The notes beneath the pieces were generated by a model. It did no database searches. It saw only the letters and a list, made by a program, of their open reading frames with translations, and was not told the DNA's origin. A stretch of DNA of 64,000 bases from Oscillatoriophycideae cyanobacterium NC_groundwater_1537_Pr4_S-0.65um_50_18. Lineage in GTDB: Bacteria > Cyanobacteriota > Cyanobacteriia > Elainellales > Elainellaceae. The stretch spans positions 113,514 to 177,513 of the forward strand of contig JACQYI010000027.1 of NCBI GenBank assembly GCA_016208305.1. The letters run 5' to 3'. The position numbers and the translations under genes are program-made. Of this stretch, positions 26,622-38,388 are shown one piece after another. Positions within the stretch are counted from its first letter, which is position 1. Each line of letters opens with the position of its first letter.

Positions 26622-27488
26622 ATGTCTTCGATCAGTATTGAACAAGACCTGTACAAAACTTATATCCTGACGGATGAATCTGCCTTAGCTCGCTTAGAAG
26701 TGGTGCCAGAGCGCGGCGGAATTGTGACTCGGTGGCAGGTTCAGGATAAAGAGTTAATGTACTTAGATACAGAACGGTTTACTCACCCAGAGCTATCTGT
26801 GCGGGGAGGTGTGCCGATTTTATTTCCTATTTGCGGCAACTTGCCCGACAACACCTACAGCCATAATGGGCAGACCTATACGTTAAAGCAGCATGGCTTT
26901 GCCCGCGACCTACCCTGGGAAGTGTTAGGGCAAAGTACTGAGGCAGGAGCCAGCCTGACGGTGGGCTTAAGCAGTAGCGATCGCACGCTTGCCGTTTACC
27001 CCTTTGAATTTGAGCTGGCTTTTACCTACAGACTTCAAGGCAATACCTTAGTCATCCACCAGCGCTACACAAATCGATCGGCCGAAGCGATGCCTTTCTC
27101 AGCCGGGTTTCATCCCTACTTTGCCGTGATCGACAAATCTCAGCTTCAGGTTGAGATTCCTTCAACGCAATTCTATAGTCAAGTCGATCGCGCTGTTCAT
27201 GATTTCTCTGGCAGTTTCGATTTTAGCGTCGATGAAATCGATGCAGCGTTTGGCAACGTCACTCAGCAGACCGCCAGCGTTGTCGATCGCTCTCAAAACT
27301 TAAAGCTGACGATCGACTATGATCCACTGTTCTCGACATTGGTTTTCTGGACAGTAAAAGGAAAAGATTTTTATTGCCTAGAACCCTGGACAGGCCCGCG
27401 AAATGCGCTAAATACGGGCGAGAATTTGATCCGGTTAGAGCCTGGAGCCAGTCTGGAGCTGACGATGAGCATGACGGCAAGTTTCTAA
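26622..27488 (+). CDS. Aldose 1-epimerase (galactose mutarotase-like) family protein
   Basis: From ATG 26622 the product has 288 residues; the frame is open to TTG 26589 but the ATG is the natural start. The fold is the galactose-mutarotase beta-sandwich: GGIVTRWQ near the start, SVRGGVPILFPICG, LKQHGFARDLPWE with a conserved His, and AGFHPYF with the second conserved His. Members include hexose-6-phosphate mutarotases (YeaD-like) as well as true GalM. This one resembles the YeaD group because of the RGGVPILFPICG segment, so glucose-6-phosphate epimerisation is more likely than galactose mutarotation (inference). It lies about 160 bp behind galE. Confidence 0.85.
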   Translation: MSSISIEQDLYKTYILTDESALARLEVVPERGGIVTRWQVQDKELMYLDTERFTHPELSVRGGVPILFPICGNLPDNTYSHNGQTYTLKQHGFARDLPWEVLGQSTEAGASLTVGLSSSDRTLAVYPFEFELAFTYRLQGNTLVIHQRYTNRSAEAMPFSAGFHPYFAVIDKSQLQVEIPSTQFYSQVDRAVHDFSGSFDFSVDEIDAAFGNVTQQTASVVDRSQNLKLTIDYDPLFSTLVFWTVKGKDFYCLEPWTGPRNALNTGENLIRLEPGASLELTMSMTASF

Positions 27489-27523
27489 CGATCGCAGCTT
27501 GCATAAAGCGAAAGAGGGCAGGT

Positions 27524-28666
27524 TTACATTGAAATCTGCCCTGCTTCGACCGTAAGAATTTGTGAAGACTTGAGCCACTGCGCATCGAAAGAGCCGAGGT
27601 GAGTTGTCGTAATCAAGGTCTGAAACCGATCTTGAATCGTATCCAGCAGCTTGTTCTGACGGTTGAGATCTAACTCTGCCAAAACATCATCCAACAACAG
27701 TAAGGGCGGCTCTCCGACAATCGCCTCAATCAGCTTGAGTTCAGCTAATTTGAGAGCCAGCACTAACGTCCGCTGCTGCCCCTGAGAGCCGTATTGTCTT
27801 GCCGGAGTCTGGTTAATCGTAAACTCTACTTCATCACGGTGGGGGCCTACCAGTGTTGTTCCCTGGTGCTGCTCAGCGATCGCCCGCATCTGTAACTTCT
27901 CCAAAAATGCCTGCTGCACCAATAGCGGATCATCCTCGCCTAGCTGCACATTGGGCGCATAACGTACCTCCAGCAATTCTCTACTGCCGCTGATGGCCTG
28001 ATGCCAGTGCTGCGCTAACGGAGCCAACCGCTCTATCACCCGCGCCCGCCGCCGAATAACCCGACAGCCGATCGCCGCTAGCTGCGCATCCCAAATGGCA
28101 AGCTGAGTCGAATCAGGAGGATGGGCTGCTTCGGCTACACGCCAAGTTTCATGGGGCGATCGCTGCTGTTTGAGTAAGGCATTGCGCTGTCGCAAGACAG
28201 TGTTGTACTGCTGCAAAATGTAGGCATAGACGGGTTCTAGCTGAGTCAGCAGCGTATCTAGCCAGTTGCGTCGCTCACTAGGGCTACCCCTCACCAAATC
28301 TAGATCTAGGCTAGAAAACTGTACGGCATTCATGATGCCTAGAAAATCAAGCTGGCGTTTTAGGGTTTCCCCATTAAGGCTAACGGTGCGCCGACTATTG
28401 CTTCTCAGGGTAATGGCCAAATCTACCGTTCCAGAATCACGTTCGAGCTGGGCTGCAATTTGTCCCGCTTGGGCGTTATCTAGCACCAACTCTCGATCGC
28501 GCAAAGCCCGGTGCGATCGCAAAGTTGCCAATAGCTCTACTGCCTCCAGCAGGTTTGACTTTCCCTGGGCATTTTCTCCCACCAAAATTGTTTTGGGTGC
28601 AAGAAACTCCACCTGCTGCTCGCGATAATTGCGAAAGTGTCTGAGGTGAAGGGTTTTCAGGTACAT
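27524..28666 (-). CDS. recF: DNA replication and repair protein RecF
   Basis: A 380-residue SMC-like ATPase that helps load RecA at gaps. It starts [14 protein letters not shown], has Walker [14 protein letters not shown] (about residues 32-44), the ABC-type signature region [18 protein letters not shown] and Walker [13 protein letters not shown]. The length is typical. It converges with the aldose epimerase gene with about 35 bp between stop codons. It is not next to dnaA/dnaN, as is usual in cyanobacteria. Confidence 0.96.
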   Translation of the reverse strand: MYLKTLHLRHFRNYREQQVEFLAPKTILVGENAQGKSNLLEAVELLATLRSHRALRDRELVLDNAQAGQIAAQLERDSGTVDLAITLRSNSRRTVSLNGETLKRQLDFLGIMNAVQFSSLDLDLVRGSPSERRNWLDTLLTQLEPVYAYILQQYNTVLRQRNALLKQQRSPHETWRVAEAAHPPDSTQLAIWDAQLAAIGCRVIRRRARVIERLAPLAQHWHQAISGSRELLEVRYAPNVQLGEDDPLLVQQAFLEKLQMRAIAEQHQGTTLVGPHRDEVEFTINQTPARQYGSQGQQRTLVLALKLAELKLIEAIVGEPPLLLLDDVLAELDLNRQNKLLDTIQDRFQTLITTTHLGSFDAQWLKSSQILTVEAGQISM

Positions 28667-28779
28667 GCGAAGTAGAGAAACAAGTGCGGGCAGGAGTAAG
28701 CGGGTGAGAGCTAAGTTACCAAAGCTTCACGCCCAATACCAATTTACTTACTCTACCTTCCCATTGCGGCGTTAAACCT

Positions 28780-29121
28780 CTACTTTCCACTGTTCTGAAG
28801 CAGAGCAATGACCCAAATAATCACCCCAGCATAGGAAAGTTGGACGATGCCTTGATATAGCCATGAGCTACTGTCGGCACTCGCTGAGAGGTTCTGAGCA
28901 GTGCCCACGGCAGGATAATTTCTCGCTAGCAAGACGGAATTTGCCAACCTTGTGGGGTAAACGATAGGAGTGGCCGCAGCTTGATCGCTGAGTAGCGCAG
29001 AAGCAGCTACTATCAGACCCAAGGCTAAGCCAACCTGAGACGATCGCCGCTTTTGCCTGTAATGTTGTGGCTCTCGGTGCAAGCGAGATGAAATCGATCG
29101 CGATCCCGCCTGAATTGGCAT
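28780..29121 (-). CDS. Small uncharacterised membrane protein
   Basis: A 113-residue protein. The ATG at 29121 is preceded by AAGAAGGAG at good distance, which is the main reason to believe it is real. The first 30 residues are basic (SSRLHREPQHYRQKRRSS), then comes a hydrophobic segment ending SDQAAA that may be a signal peptide or an anchor, and a second hydrophobic helix lies close to the C-terminus (GVIIWVIALLQ). I do not recognise a family. It lies between recF and dps on the same strand, more than 100 bp from either. Confidence 0.6.
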   Translation of the reverse strand: MPIQAGSRSISSRLHREPQHYRQKRRSSQVGLALGLIVAASALLSDQAAATPIVYPTRLANSVLLARNYPAVGTAQNLSASADSSSWLYQGIVQLSYAGVIIWVIALLQNSGK

Positions 29122-29270
29122 AGCTTACTCCTTCTTGGCCTGTCTTCTGGTAGAACTTGTGCATATCGAGCTAGGCAGAGTCTTTACTCTTACCCATGCC
29201 GGAGATACGTCTAATCATTTATCCCAAAGAAGTAGCCAGTGTCCGTATGAAAATCGAGGTTAGAACCCCC

Positions 29271-29321
29271 CAAAAAAATAGCGGGTGGTTTCAAAGGCGC
29301 TGCCTCTAAACCACCCGCTAT
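29271..29321 (-). terminator. Rho-independent terminator of dps
   Basis: A perfect 14 bp inverted repeat (left arm 29278-29291, right arm 29308-29321, core GCGGGTGG with CCACCCGC) with a 16-base loop. On the minus strand the stem runs into seven T (complement of 29272-29278). It lies about 110 bp behind the dps stop codon, in the right orientation. Confidence 0.85.
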
Positions 29322-29433
29322 CAGAAATTGCCTAAAGCCTATGCTCTACGAAAGCGCTACTGGCAAGAAATTTGATTTAAGAGATACGCTTTGCGCCCTG
29401 CTTAAAATAAATTCTTCGGTGCCATCACTGCGC

Positions 29434-29913
29434 TTAAGACACAAGCTGGTCGCCTTTTTTCAGTAGCTCTTTCAAAAACCAGCGGTGCTTTTGATGCACT
29501 TGCACTAGCCGCGTGTAGAGGTCAGCCGTACCAATATCGCCTACCTCATTGGCGATCGCCGCATCTTCATGCATTTCGTTAATGATCAGGTCATGGGTGG
29601 CGATTGCTTCTTCTACCATCTCGCGCACCGCTAGATCACCCGTTGAGGGCTTGACGGTAGCCGTCGGCAGATAATCAGCAGGGTCGGCAATGGGCTTGCC
29701 ATCCAGCATGAGGCTGCGTTCAGCTAGCTCATCGATCATGGCGAATACTTCTCCGCCTTGCTCCTCAAACAGCAGATGCAGGTCGCGGAATAAAGGGCCA
29801 AACGTTAGCCAATGGTATTTCTTGTAATTGAGGTAGGCCACCAATGCGTTGGCTTGCTCACGGTTTAGCGTATTAATGACGCGAGTCGTTGGGGTTTGTA
29901 GCGTAGCGGTCAT
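29434..29913 (-). CDS. dps: Dps family ferritin-like DNA-protection protein
   Basis: From ATG 29913 the protein has 159 residues; an upstream start at 29943 is open, but AAGGAG stands before the ATG. The four-helix bundle and the inter-subunit ferroxidase ligands are visible: KKYHWLTFGPLFRDLHLLFEEQ gives the His, Asp and Glu of the site. Dps dodecamers store iron, use up hydrogen peroxide and protect DNA under stress. The gene has its own terminator. Cyanobacterial genomes usually carry several Dps paralogues; which one this is cannot be told here. Confidence 0.93.
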   Translation of the reverse strand: MTATLQTPTTRVINTLNREQANALVAYLNYKKYHWLTFGPLFRDLHLLFEEQGGEVFAMIDELAERSLMLDGKPIADPADYLPTATVKPSTGDLAVREMVEEAIATHDLIINEMHEDAAIANEVGDIGTADLYTRLVQVHQKHRWFLKELLKKGDQLVS

Positions 29914-30084
29914 AGATTTAGAGTCTCCTTGCGAATACTTCAACTTGCGAATATTTCAACTGGATGAATCGCTTGATCGGATAGGTGAAAGGTGGTTTGT
30001 AGCCGTGGAGCTGCGCTTTCATGTCTTAATCATACTCGTTATGACTATGACTTGCAACCCATTAGATATTTAAATGCCAAATCG

Positions 30085-31149
30085 CTAGTCTATTTCAGAC
30101 AAGCTGATCCGGGGATCGACAAACTTCAAGGCTAGATCTGCCAGAAGGTTGCCCACAATCAGCATTACTGCTCCCATCATCAGGCTAGCCATTGTTAAAT
30201 ACAAGTCTTGGCTCTGTACCGCCTGTAGAACCAACCGCCCCAACCCAGGCCAATTGAAAAAAGTCTCGGTGATGAATGCTCCACTGAGAAGACCGGCAAA
30301 TTCAAAGCCCAGAAGCGTAATCAGAGGGTTTACGGCATTGCGTAGCGCATGGACATAAATTACGCGATTTTCGGGTAGCCCCTTGGCGCGCGCCGTTTGG
30401 ATGTAGTCTTGCCGCAAAACATCAAGCAATTCGCCCCGCATTAGCCGTTGCAGTCCGGCAAATCCGGTAATGCTGAGCACAAGGGTAGGCAAAATCATGT
30501 GCCAGCCAATGTCGAGCACTTTGCCCAACGGCGTTAGATCAGCATGGTCAATGCTCGTCATGCCCCCTACTGGAAACAGCGGCGAGGTCATCTGGGCAAA
30601 AAACAGAAAGAGCAAGCCCGTGATGAGTGTGGGGAAGCCCTGCCCAAAATAGGTCAGCACCCGCAGCACGCGATCGCCCCATTTGTTGTAGTGCACAGCG
30701 CTGTAGATGCCTAGAGGGATGGCGATCGCCCAGGTAATCAACAGGGAGGCGATCGACAATAGCAGCGTCGCTCCCATGCGTTCCCACAAGAGTGAAGTCA
30801 CCGATCGCTGAGAGTAGGCAAAGCTAACGCCAAAGTTGCCTTGGGTGACGATTTGCTTGAGCCAGAGGAAATATTGCGTCAGCAGGGGTTTATCTAAGCC
30901 ATACTGCTGCTCTAGCGCCTTGATCGTTTCTTGAGAGACTTCTGGTTTTTGACGAATGGTGTCTAAAAAGTCGCCTGGGGCAAGCTGAGCAATGAAAAAG
31001 CTGAGCAATGAAACCAGCAGGAGGGTTGGCAAAGCCTGCAAGATGCGCTTGACAACATAAGCAAACGACTCGCTGGTCAGAGTTTTGACAAACCCTTGCC
31101 GCAAGGCTTGAGACCGTTGCTGGAGAGAAGACGCTTTGTTAGAAGTCAT
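30085..31149 (-). CDS. Oligopeptide/nickel-type ABC transporter permease (DppB/OppB family)
   Basis: A 354-residue inner-membrane permease with about six transmembrane helices. A family N-terminal segment (VVKRILQALPTLLLVSLLSF), GDFLDTIRQKP, QYGLDKPLLTQYFLWL and the cytoplasmic EAA-type loop (YIQTARAKGLPENRVIYVHALRNA) identify it. An N-terminal extension of about 28 residues precedes the first helix. No partner permease, ATPase or binding protein lies next to it, as often seen in cyanobacteria where these subunits are scattered. The substrate is unknown (peptides, nickel or others). Confidence 0.92.
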   Translation of the reverse strand: MTSNKASSLQQRSQALRQGFVKTLTSESFAYVVKRILQALPTLLLVSLLSFFIAQLAPGDFLDTIRQKPEVSQETIKALEQQYGLDKPLLTQYFLWLKQIVTQGNFGVSFAYSQRSVTSLLWERMGATLLLSIASLLITWAIAIPLGIYSAVHYNKWGDRVLRVLTYFGQGFPTLITGLLFLFFAQMTSPLFPVGGMTSIDHADLTPLGKVLDIGWHMILPTLVLSITGFAGLQRLMRGELLDVLRQDYIQTARAKGLPENRVIYVHALRNAVNPLITLLGFEFAGLLSGAFITETFFNWPGLGRLVLQAVQSQDLYLTMASLMMGAVMLIVGNLLADLALKFVDPRISLSEID

Positions 31150-31375
31150 GGCTAGGGTTCATGGCTCACTTGAAGGGCTGGGTTCCTGAGGAATTCTCTA
31201 AATTCTTCATCTAAATTCTATAGTTATAGCGCTTTGTGCTAGGGCAACAGGACACCCTTAAGCGTATCGACTTTTAAAGAAACCCTAACTTGTGGTTCAA
31301 TACAGCCACTAAAAAAGTATGGTTTTGAAAGAAGAAACTCCATAAAAGTCTAGCCCCTTCGCTGCAAAACGCACC

Positions 31376-33340
<1,965 letters not shown>

Positions 33341-33438
33341 GCGATCGCCTAGCCATATGATTTGGTGATTATCGCTCAGCCATTTTGAGGCATTGCCGCT
33401 CTCTCAAAGCTTCCTCAAAGAGGACTAAGTTAGCAAAC

Positions 33439-33479
33439 GTTTTTTGAAGAAGTAGGTATGTCTTACTTCTTCAAAAAAC
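33439..33479. terminator. Long perfect inverted repeat between convergent genes
   Basis: A 16 bp perfect repeat (33439-33454 with 33464-33479) and a 9-base loop. The A and T runs lie inside the stem rather than behind it, so it is not a textbook terminator, but its place between the ends of acs and the TIGR03792 gene suits a bidirectional one. Confidence 0.55.
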
Positions 33480-33503
33480 TTGGGCTTGATCAGCGCTGAA
33501 ATC

Positions 33504-33812
33504 CTAAGCGCGGGTGATGTTGCGGACTTGGTACCCAGCCGACTCAACAAGTTCGTAGGTGTTTCCCATCGCTTGAGAGAATTCTTTTTCAATTTTCTCT
33601 AGGTCTGCTGCCGGAATGGAATGCCATTTTTCAAAGCTTTCCCAGTGAATAACCATCACGACTTCTGATAAGTTTTCTGGGCTAATCCAAACTTCTTTGC
33701 CCAAAAAGCCCGGATATTTTGACAGTCCCTTAGTCCAGATTTCTGCATCTTTTTGGATATACTGCTCCCGTTTTTCGGGATCAACTCTAGCTTTTAGCCA
33801 TTCGATAACCAC
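33504..33812 (-). CDS. TIGR03792 family protein (monooxygenase-like ferredoxin fold)
   Basis: A 102-residue protein with a GTG start backed by AAGGAGAA. MVIEWLKARVDPEKREQYI, then EIWTKGLSKYPGFLGKEVWI and VVMVIHWESFEKWHSIPA, recall the antibiotic-biosynthesis-monooxygenase-like (dimeric alpha-beta barrel) fold and specifically the cyanobacterial family TIGR03792, whose function is unknown. It ends facing acs. Confidence 0.75.
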   Translation of the reverse strand: MVIEWLKARVDPEKREQYIQKDAEIWTKGLSKYPGFLGKEVWISPENLSEVVMVIHWESFEKWHSIPAADLEKIEKEFSQAMGNTYELVESAGYQVRNITRA

Positions 33813-34061
33813 AAGTAGTTCTCCTTAACTTATCTCTACAAAATTTACACGTTAAACCATTGCTGCTATTTTTGGCTTTACCTATGAGGCTGGTGCCGTC
33901 ATCCGAGTGCCGCAGCACCTTACAGCCCTAACGGAAATTTGAGTGTGGATAGCCGCACTCGAACGCCCGATCGCAAATGCAGCAAATTTGCCAGAATGAA
34001 GCTGTAGGTCTGACCTAGCGAGCCTCTTCGGACGATTACCCAGCATTACAAAAATTCAACT

Positions 34062-34385
34062 ATGGATAGCAACAACATTCTGCAACAGCTTTTTTTGCTC
34101 GGCATTGGTACGACCTCCTTGGTTGCCGATAAGCTTCGAGAGGTGAGCGATCAATGGGTCAAAGACGGCACACTTGATCCGGAGCAGGCGGCCAAGTTTG
34201 CCAATGATTTAATGCAGAAGCTGAAGGCTGACCAGGGTAGCGTAGAAGAGCAAATGCAGCGCCAGTTCCGTAATATGCTTCAGGATTTAGGCGTACCGCG
34301 TCAGAATGAAATGGATGAGTTGCGGGGTCGGCTCGATCGCCTAGAGCGTCAAGTACGCGACTTGGAAAACAAACTGTGGCGATAG
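34062..34385 (+). CDS. Phasin-like coiled-coil protein
   Basis: A 107-residue protein: a hydrophobic N-terminal stretch ([18 protein letters not shown]) followed by a charged helical region and a heptad coiled coil at the end ([20 protein letters not shown]). This matches the small phasin / PHA granule-associated family common in cyanobacteria. These may coat polyhydroxybutyrate granules or simply act as small coiled-coil proteins. No PHA synthase genes are near, so the granule role is uncertain. The gene is about 100 bp before the FKBP gene on the same strand. Confidence 0.7.
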   Translation: MDSNNILQQLFLLGIGTTSLVADKLREVSDQWVKDGTLDPEQAAKFANDLMQKLKADQGSVEEQMQRQFRNMLQDLGVPRQNEMDELRGRLDRLERQVRDLENKLWR

Positions 34386-34482
34386 GCATGTTAGCCCGAT
34401 CAGAAATTTTTGCAGTTTTGGCTTTGGCCCATTCTCTTTTACACTGAGGATTGGACTTGAAGTAGATTTAGGAGGATTGATT

Positions 34483-35064
34483 TTGCGGGAAATTCTCATC
34501 AGCTTTGCGGTGATGATGGGTTGCCTAGTGGTTTTGGTGGTGGCTCAAGTTACAAACCGGGGCAGTGAAGCGATCGCCGCCTCTTTGTCTGTTCCATCCG
34601 AACCCAATCCAACCACGATTGTGGCCGCTGCCCCCAGCGCCATCGATCAGGCGATCGCTCAAGCTCCTGATTCCTCTACCCCGAATGCAGCCGACCTCAT
34701 GACTCAAGAAAATCTAGCCCCAGATACGGTCACAACCCCCTCTGGATTGAAATATATCGAGATTGTAGAGGGAACGGGTGCCACGCCGACCTCTGGACAA
34801 ACCGTTACCGTTCACTATACGGGCACTCTAGAAGATGGCACTAAATTTGACAGCTCTCGCGATCGCAATCGCCCTTTTGAGTTCCGCATTGGTCAAGGTC
34901 AAGTGATCAAAGGTTGGGACGAAGGGTTAAGCACGATGAAGGTAGGCGGTCAGCGTAAACTAATTATTCCGTCTGAGCTGGGCTATGGTGCCCGTGGTGC
35001 AGGCGGCGTGATTCCCCCCAATGCTACTCTCATTTTTGATGTAGAGCTTCTCGGCGTTAAGTAG
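34483..35064 (+). CDS. FKBP-type peptidyl-prolyl cis-trans isomerase
   Basis: I choose the TTG at 34483 as start (193 residues, [14 protein letters not shown]), because GGAGG at 34471-34475 is seven bases upstream; a TTG at 34477 would overlap too closely. Residues 1-25 form a signal peptide or anchor, then a linker rich in Ala, Pro and Ser, then a complete FKBP domain (about 85-193): [48 protein letters not shown] and [14 protein letters not shown]. It speeds proline isomerisation during folding, probably in the periplasm or thylakoid lumen. Confidence 0.93.
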   Translation: MREILISFAVMMGCLVVLVVAQVTNRGSEAIAASLSVPSEPNPTTIVAAAPSAIDQAIAQAPDSSTPNAADLMTQENLAPDTVTTPSGLKYIEIVEGTGATPTSGQTVTVHYTGTLEDGTKFDSSRDRNRPFEFRIGQGQVIKGWDEGLSTMKVGGQRKLIIPSELGYGARGAGGVIPPNATLIFDVELLGVK

Positions 35065-35087
35065 CTCAAAATCTAAACACGTTCAAG

Positions 35088-35131
35088 AAAGCCTAAGATT
35101 CTCCTTCAGGAGAATCTTAGGCTTTTTTAAG
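35088..35131 (+). terminator. Rho-independent terminator of the FKBP gene
   Basis: An 18 bp perfect inverted repeat (35088-35105 with 35108-35125) with a very short loop (TTCA after fraying), running into a T-run (GCTTTTTT) on the plus strand. It starts about 25 bp after the FKBP stop codon. Confidence 0.92.
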
Positions 35132-35161
35132 TGCGATAGGCTTCGGACTGGGTTGACTAGG

Positions 35162-35271
35162 GCGCATCTCGTCGTTAAGGGAGGAGGTATTTTGAGTGAT
35201 GAGAGAGGGGAATGATGGGAGAGCCAACAACGGCGATCGCATCATTCCACTCTCCCGCTCTCATAACATTT
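35162..35271 (+). repeat. Dispersed repeat, copy A
   Basis: This stretch matches, in inverted orientation, the stretch 45958-46079. Shared blocks include CATCTCGTCGTTA, GTGATG followed by GAGAGGGG, ATGATGGGAG, and ACAACGGCGATCGCATCAT. Copy A lacks about 17 bases in the middle that copy B has. The element is too short for an open frame. It lies between the FKBP terminator and the gene at 35544. Confidence 0.85.
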
Positions 35272-35543
35272 AGAGGCTGCCCCAACTGCTAGATGTGCCC
35301 GGTTGGCTAAAGCCAGATTAGTCTTTAAGGGCTTTGCTCAGCGTAACTTTCACTGTAGGTAGCTCACCGTAGATGTCGAGTCAGAATAGCTACGGCTACG
35401 AAGCTTAGAAATTGTTTGAAACACCGTTTATTGAAATAGTATCCGGATCACCATAAAAAAACATGATTAGTACATTCAGATTGACTGTTTGAGGCACTAT
35501 CAGACAGGGAATTACTAAGCTAGCGATTTAGAGGAAGTCAGAT

Positions 35544-36245
35544 ATGAAGTCTCAAGTTTCCAAATTCATCTTTTTGCTGAGCTTGACGCTATTCAGTCTA
35601 TCTGTGACCCCTCAAGACGCGTTCTCAGCCCCGCTTTTAGTCTCTCAAGCGACAGTGCCAGCAAATTCATCCAATCTATCGCTACAGCAGAAAGATGAAA
35701 TTAGTAAAATTATCGATGAGAGATTAGAAAAAAGTATCACTGTTAGCGATCGCATTCAAACCGTTGTCTATTCAAATTTTGGATTATTATTTGCTCTCGT
35801 AGGACTGCTCGTAAGTGTCTTGAGTGCACTCCCTATTTTGTCTGGAATTACAGTCTTCGTGTTCAAAAAAGCAATCCTTAGAAGTATTGAAAATGCTATT
35901 ATCAAGGAACTGCTCGAAACAGGAATTCAAGACATTCTTGAGGCAGAAATTAAGAAGCAAATGAGTAGTCGGTTTGAAGAAGAGCTAAGTAAGAAAATCA
36001 AGCACAAGTTAAAGGAACTTGAACAGCAAGCCAGTAGTGATCTGTCGGCGTTCAAAGATCAACTGAATCAACTCAATGTAGATGCAGAACAAGAAAAAAG
36101 TGAATTTCTGTCAAAGTTGACTAGCTTTGATTCAGTCGTTCTACGGGATGCTGCCGCAAAAGCTGTAGCCGACAAAATTGCAGAATTCAAAAGATTTAGA
36201 CCCCCATTCCCTGCCCTACCCGGACGGCGCGATCGCTTGAATTAG
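35544..36245 (+). CDS. Uncharacterised membrane-anchored coiled-coil protein
   Basis: A 233-residue protein with a GAGGAAG ribosome site. Residues 1-30 are a signal peptide (FIFLLSLTLFSLSV ... AFSAP). A short helical region follows, then a transmembrane segment (about 75-105, LLFALVGLLVSVLSALPILS), then a long charged helical part (about 115-215) with heptad character, rich in Lys and Glu. I do not recognise a family. By topology the coiled coil would face the cytoplasm if the N-terminus is exported. It is the only gene besides the pix operon inside the two inverted repeats, and is about 670 bp from pixG. Confidence 0.65.
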   Translation: MKSQVSKFIFLLSLTLFSLSVTPQDAFSAPLLVSQATVPANSSNLSLQQKDEISKIIDERLEKSITVSDRIQTVVYSNFGLLFALVGLLVSVLSALPILSGITVFVFKKAILRSIENAIIKELLETGIQDILEAEIKKQMSSRFEEELSKKIKHKLKELEQQASSDLSAFKDQLNQLNVDAEQEKSEFLSKLTSFDSVVLRDAAAKAVADKIAEFKRFRPPFPALPGRRDRLN

Positions 36246-36911
36246 CTTAGCTCTAATTTAGCTTGTAGCCGCTGTTACATGATCTTGCAAGGAATGAGCA
36301 AAATATCCTTTAATTGGCTTATAAATCGCTATTTTATAGGGGGTTTTTAAGACAAATGGCGGATTGCATTTAAAGTTTGTCTGGGTAGATTTGAGGGAAT
36401 CAGTAAGCATATTGCCGAGTTTACACACTCCTAATTTAGTCTGACCCTATAATCAACGCTTAATATATTGCAATATTTTTTTGAGTGACTTAAACTGAGT
36501 GAGTTGTCTCTGAGTCTTCTCGCCAGTGTTCCTCAAACAGGATGACCATTGCAAGAAGCATAATTCTTCTGACAGCATCTGCCTAGCATCTACCCTTCAA
36601 GTATTCAGCCCAGGCTATCGGTAATCCATGTGATAGCTTCTAGGCCGATTATTATAGAGCTTTGCCGTCTATCAGAGCTTAATTTTTGAGCTAGTTTTGG
36701 TCTAGCCCTGAGTATTTTTGCATTCACTCATTGAGTAACTCAACGAGTCACTCATCTCTTGATGTGATGTGTAGAGAGCTAAATAATTTAGCTTTTACAC
36801 AGGCTTGGGCAAAAGCGTGGGTGCATTATCTGGTGCATTATCTAAAGCAATTTCCACTTCTGAAAGACAATCCGCCATGTGTTCCCCAAAGAATGACTTG
36901 GGTTTGGAATT
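36246..36911. other. 666 bp upstream region of the pix operon
   Basis: No supported gene. The 82-codon frame starting at 36731 from a TTG overlaps the start of pixG and lacks a ribosome site. The region is A+T-rich and must hold the pix promoter; I could not pick one convincing -10/-35 pair. Confidence 0.4.
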
Positions 36912-38168
36912 ATGCTAACCCCATCATTTGTTCAGTCAAGTCAACATCTTATTTCGACCTGCCAAATAGAAAGCCCTGACAAGCTTGTTAAACATCTCCA
37001 GTCTTGTGGCCGTGAGCAATTTACAGGCCAGCTAGAGATCAAGCTATTGGAAATTCAGAGTTCAACGTGGCATTTCTTTTTCCGGTTGGGGCAGCTGGTT
37101 TGGGCAACCAGTGAGGTTCATTCTATCCGACGCTGGTGCCGCCAACTGGCTGAGCATTGCCCAAATCTGCCCGAATTTGATGTTAAAACGCCATTGCAAC
37201 GCTGGAATTACGATGCTTTGGCAGAGTTGGTGCGACAACAGCGGCTACCTCATGAACAGATGTCTGCCATCATTCAGGGTAACGTTGTAGAAATTTTGTT
37301 TGACCTAATTCAATATTGGCATCAGCATCGACAGGCGAAGGTTCAGCTCTGTTACAAACAACCTGTTGAAGAAGCGATCGCCTCGGCTCCAGTGTTTATC
37401 CGGGCTGAATCTGTTTGTCAACAGGTCAAACAAGCTTGGGAAGCTTGGCAGCAGGCCGGATTAGGCAATCTATCACCCAATTTAGCTCCGGTCATTTGGG
37501 ATACGGAAGAATTGCGGCGACAGGTTTCACTCTTGGCTTACCACAATCTCACAACTCTTGTGTCGGGCGATCTCACCCTCAGAGATTTAGGCGTTAAGTT
37601 AAAGCAAAATCCACTGTCTCTAACACGATCGATCTTGCCCTATGTTCAGCAAGGCGTAATGGGTTTTGTGGCAGTAAAGGATTTGAATTATTCTGCTCAT
37701 TCTCCAATCTCCCCTTTATCCCCTACGCGTTCTGCCTCATCTCCTACAATCCGTCCTTTAGTTGCTAATATTGACGATAGCCGCTTTGACCACTTGGCCA
37801 TGAATCGAATCCTCAGTCAGGCTGGATGTCGGTTCATTAACGTTCGCGATCCAGTGCAGGCTTTGCCCGTTTTATTAGAGCAAAGACCTGATCTCATCTT
37901 TCTAGACTTATTGATGCCCGTGACAAATGGGTATGAAGTTTGTGCTCAAATTCGTCGTATTTCAGTTTTCAAAGATACACCTGTGATTATCGTGACTGCA
38001 AGTGATGGGATTGTCGATCGGGTGCGGGCAAAACTGGTGGGTTCTACAGGGTTTATCTCAAAACCCATCGAACCTGAGAAAGTAATGCCAATTTTGCAGC
38101 AATATTTGGCGATCGCACCCTCATCCCATTTTCAACAGTCCAATCAAGTTTGGTCTTCCAATTATTAA
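36912..38168 (+). CDS. pixG: PixG-like response regulator of the PatA family
   Basis: A 418-residue protein. The N-terminal half (about residues 10-120) is the PatA/DUF4388-type domain with FTGQLEIKLLEIQSSTWHFF and FFRLGQLVWATSEVHSIRRW. A winged-helix-like segment follows (about 200-260), and the C-terminal 125 residues are a receiver domain with the phosphorylated Asp in LIFLDLLMPVTNGYEV and Lys in FISKPIEPEK. PatA-type regulators open the chemotaxis-like operons that steer type IV pilus motility. First gene of the operon; it ends 220 bp before pixH. Confidence 0.9.
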   Translation: MLTPSFVQSSQHLISTCQIESPDKLVKHLQSCGREQFTGQLEIKLLEIQSSTWHFFFRLGQLVWATSEVHSIRRWCRQLAEHCPNLPEFDVKTPLQRWNYDALAELVRQQRLPHEQMSAIIQGNVVEILFDLIQYWHQHRQAKVQLCYKQPVEEAIASAPVFIRAESVCQQVKQAWEAWQQAGLGNLSPNLAPVIWDTEELRRQVSLLAYHNLTTLVSGDLTLRDLGVKLKQNPLSLTRSILPYVQQGVMGFVAVKDLNYSAHSPISPLSPTRSASSPTIRPLVANIDDSRFDHLAMNRILSQAGCRFINVRDPVQALPVLLEQRPDLIFLDLLMPVTNGYEVCAQIRRISVFKDTPVIIVTASDGIVDRVRAKLVGSTGFISKPIEPEKVMPILQQYLAIAPSSHFQQSNQVWSSNY

Positions 38169-38388
38169 AGAGTGTTTGGAAAGAACCCGGCGCGCCCCTT
38201 TTTCTGGCTTGTCGCAGGCGCTAAGCTTGCAACTCTGGGGAATCGCTCGATGGCCTGTGTGCAGCACAGAGCCAATTTTGGTTTCCAGTTCCCCAACTTG
38301 ACAGGGCAAGGGGCGAGTGCAGAGCTTTTGATTCTTTTCGACCAGCCTCTTAGATTTACAGCGTTCTAATGTATCTCATTCTGACCTT

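Noticed and set aside
33880..34060. Possible tRNA or small RNA gene in the spacer before the phasin-like gene
   Set aside because: No cloverleaf arms or T-loop GTTCRA motif in the right place.
36731..36979. 82-codon frame before pixG
   Set aside because: TTG start without ribosome site, overlapping the start of pixG in another frame.
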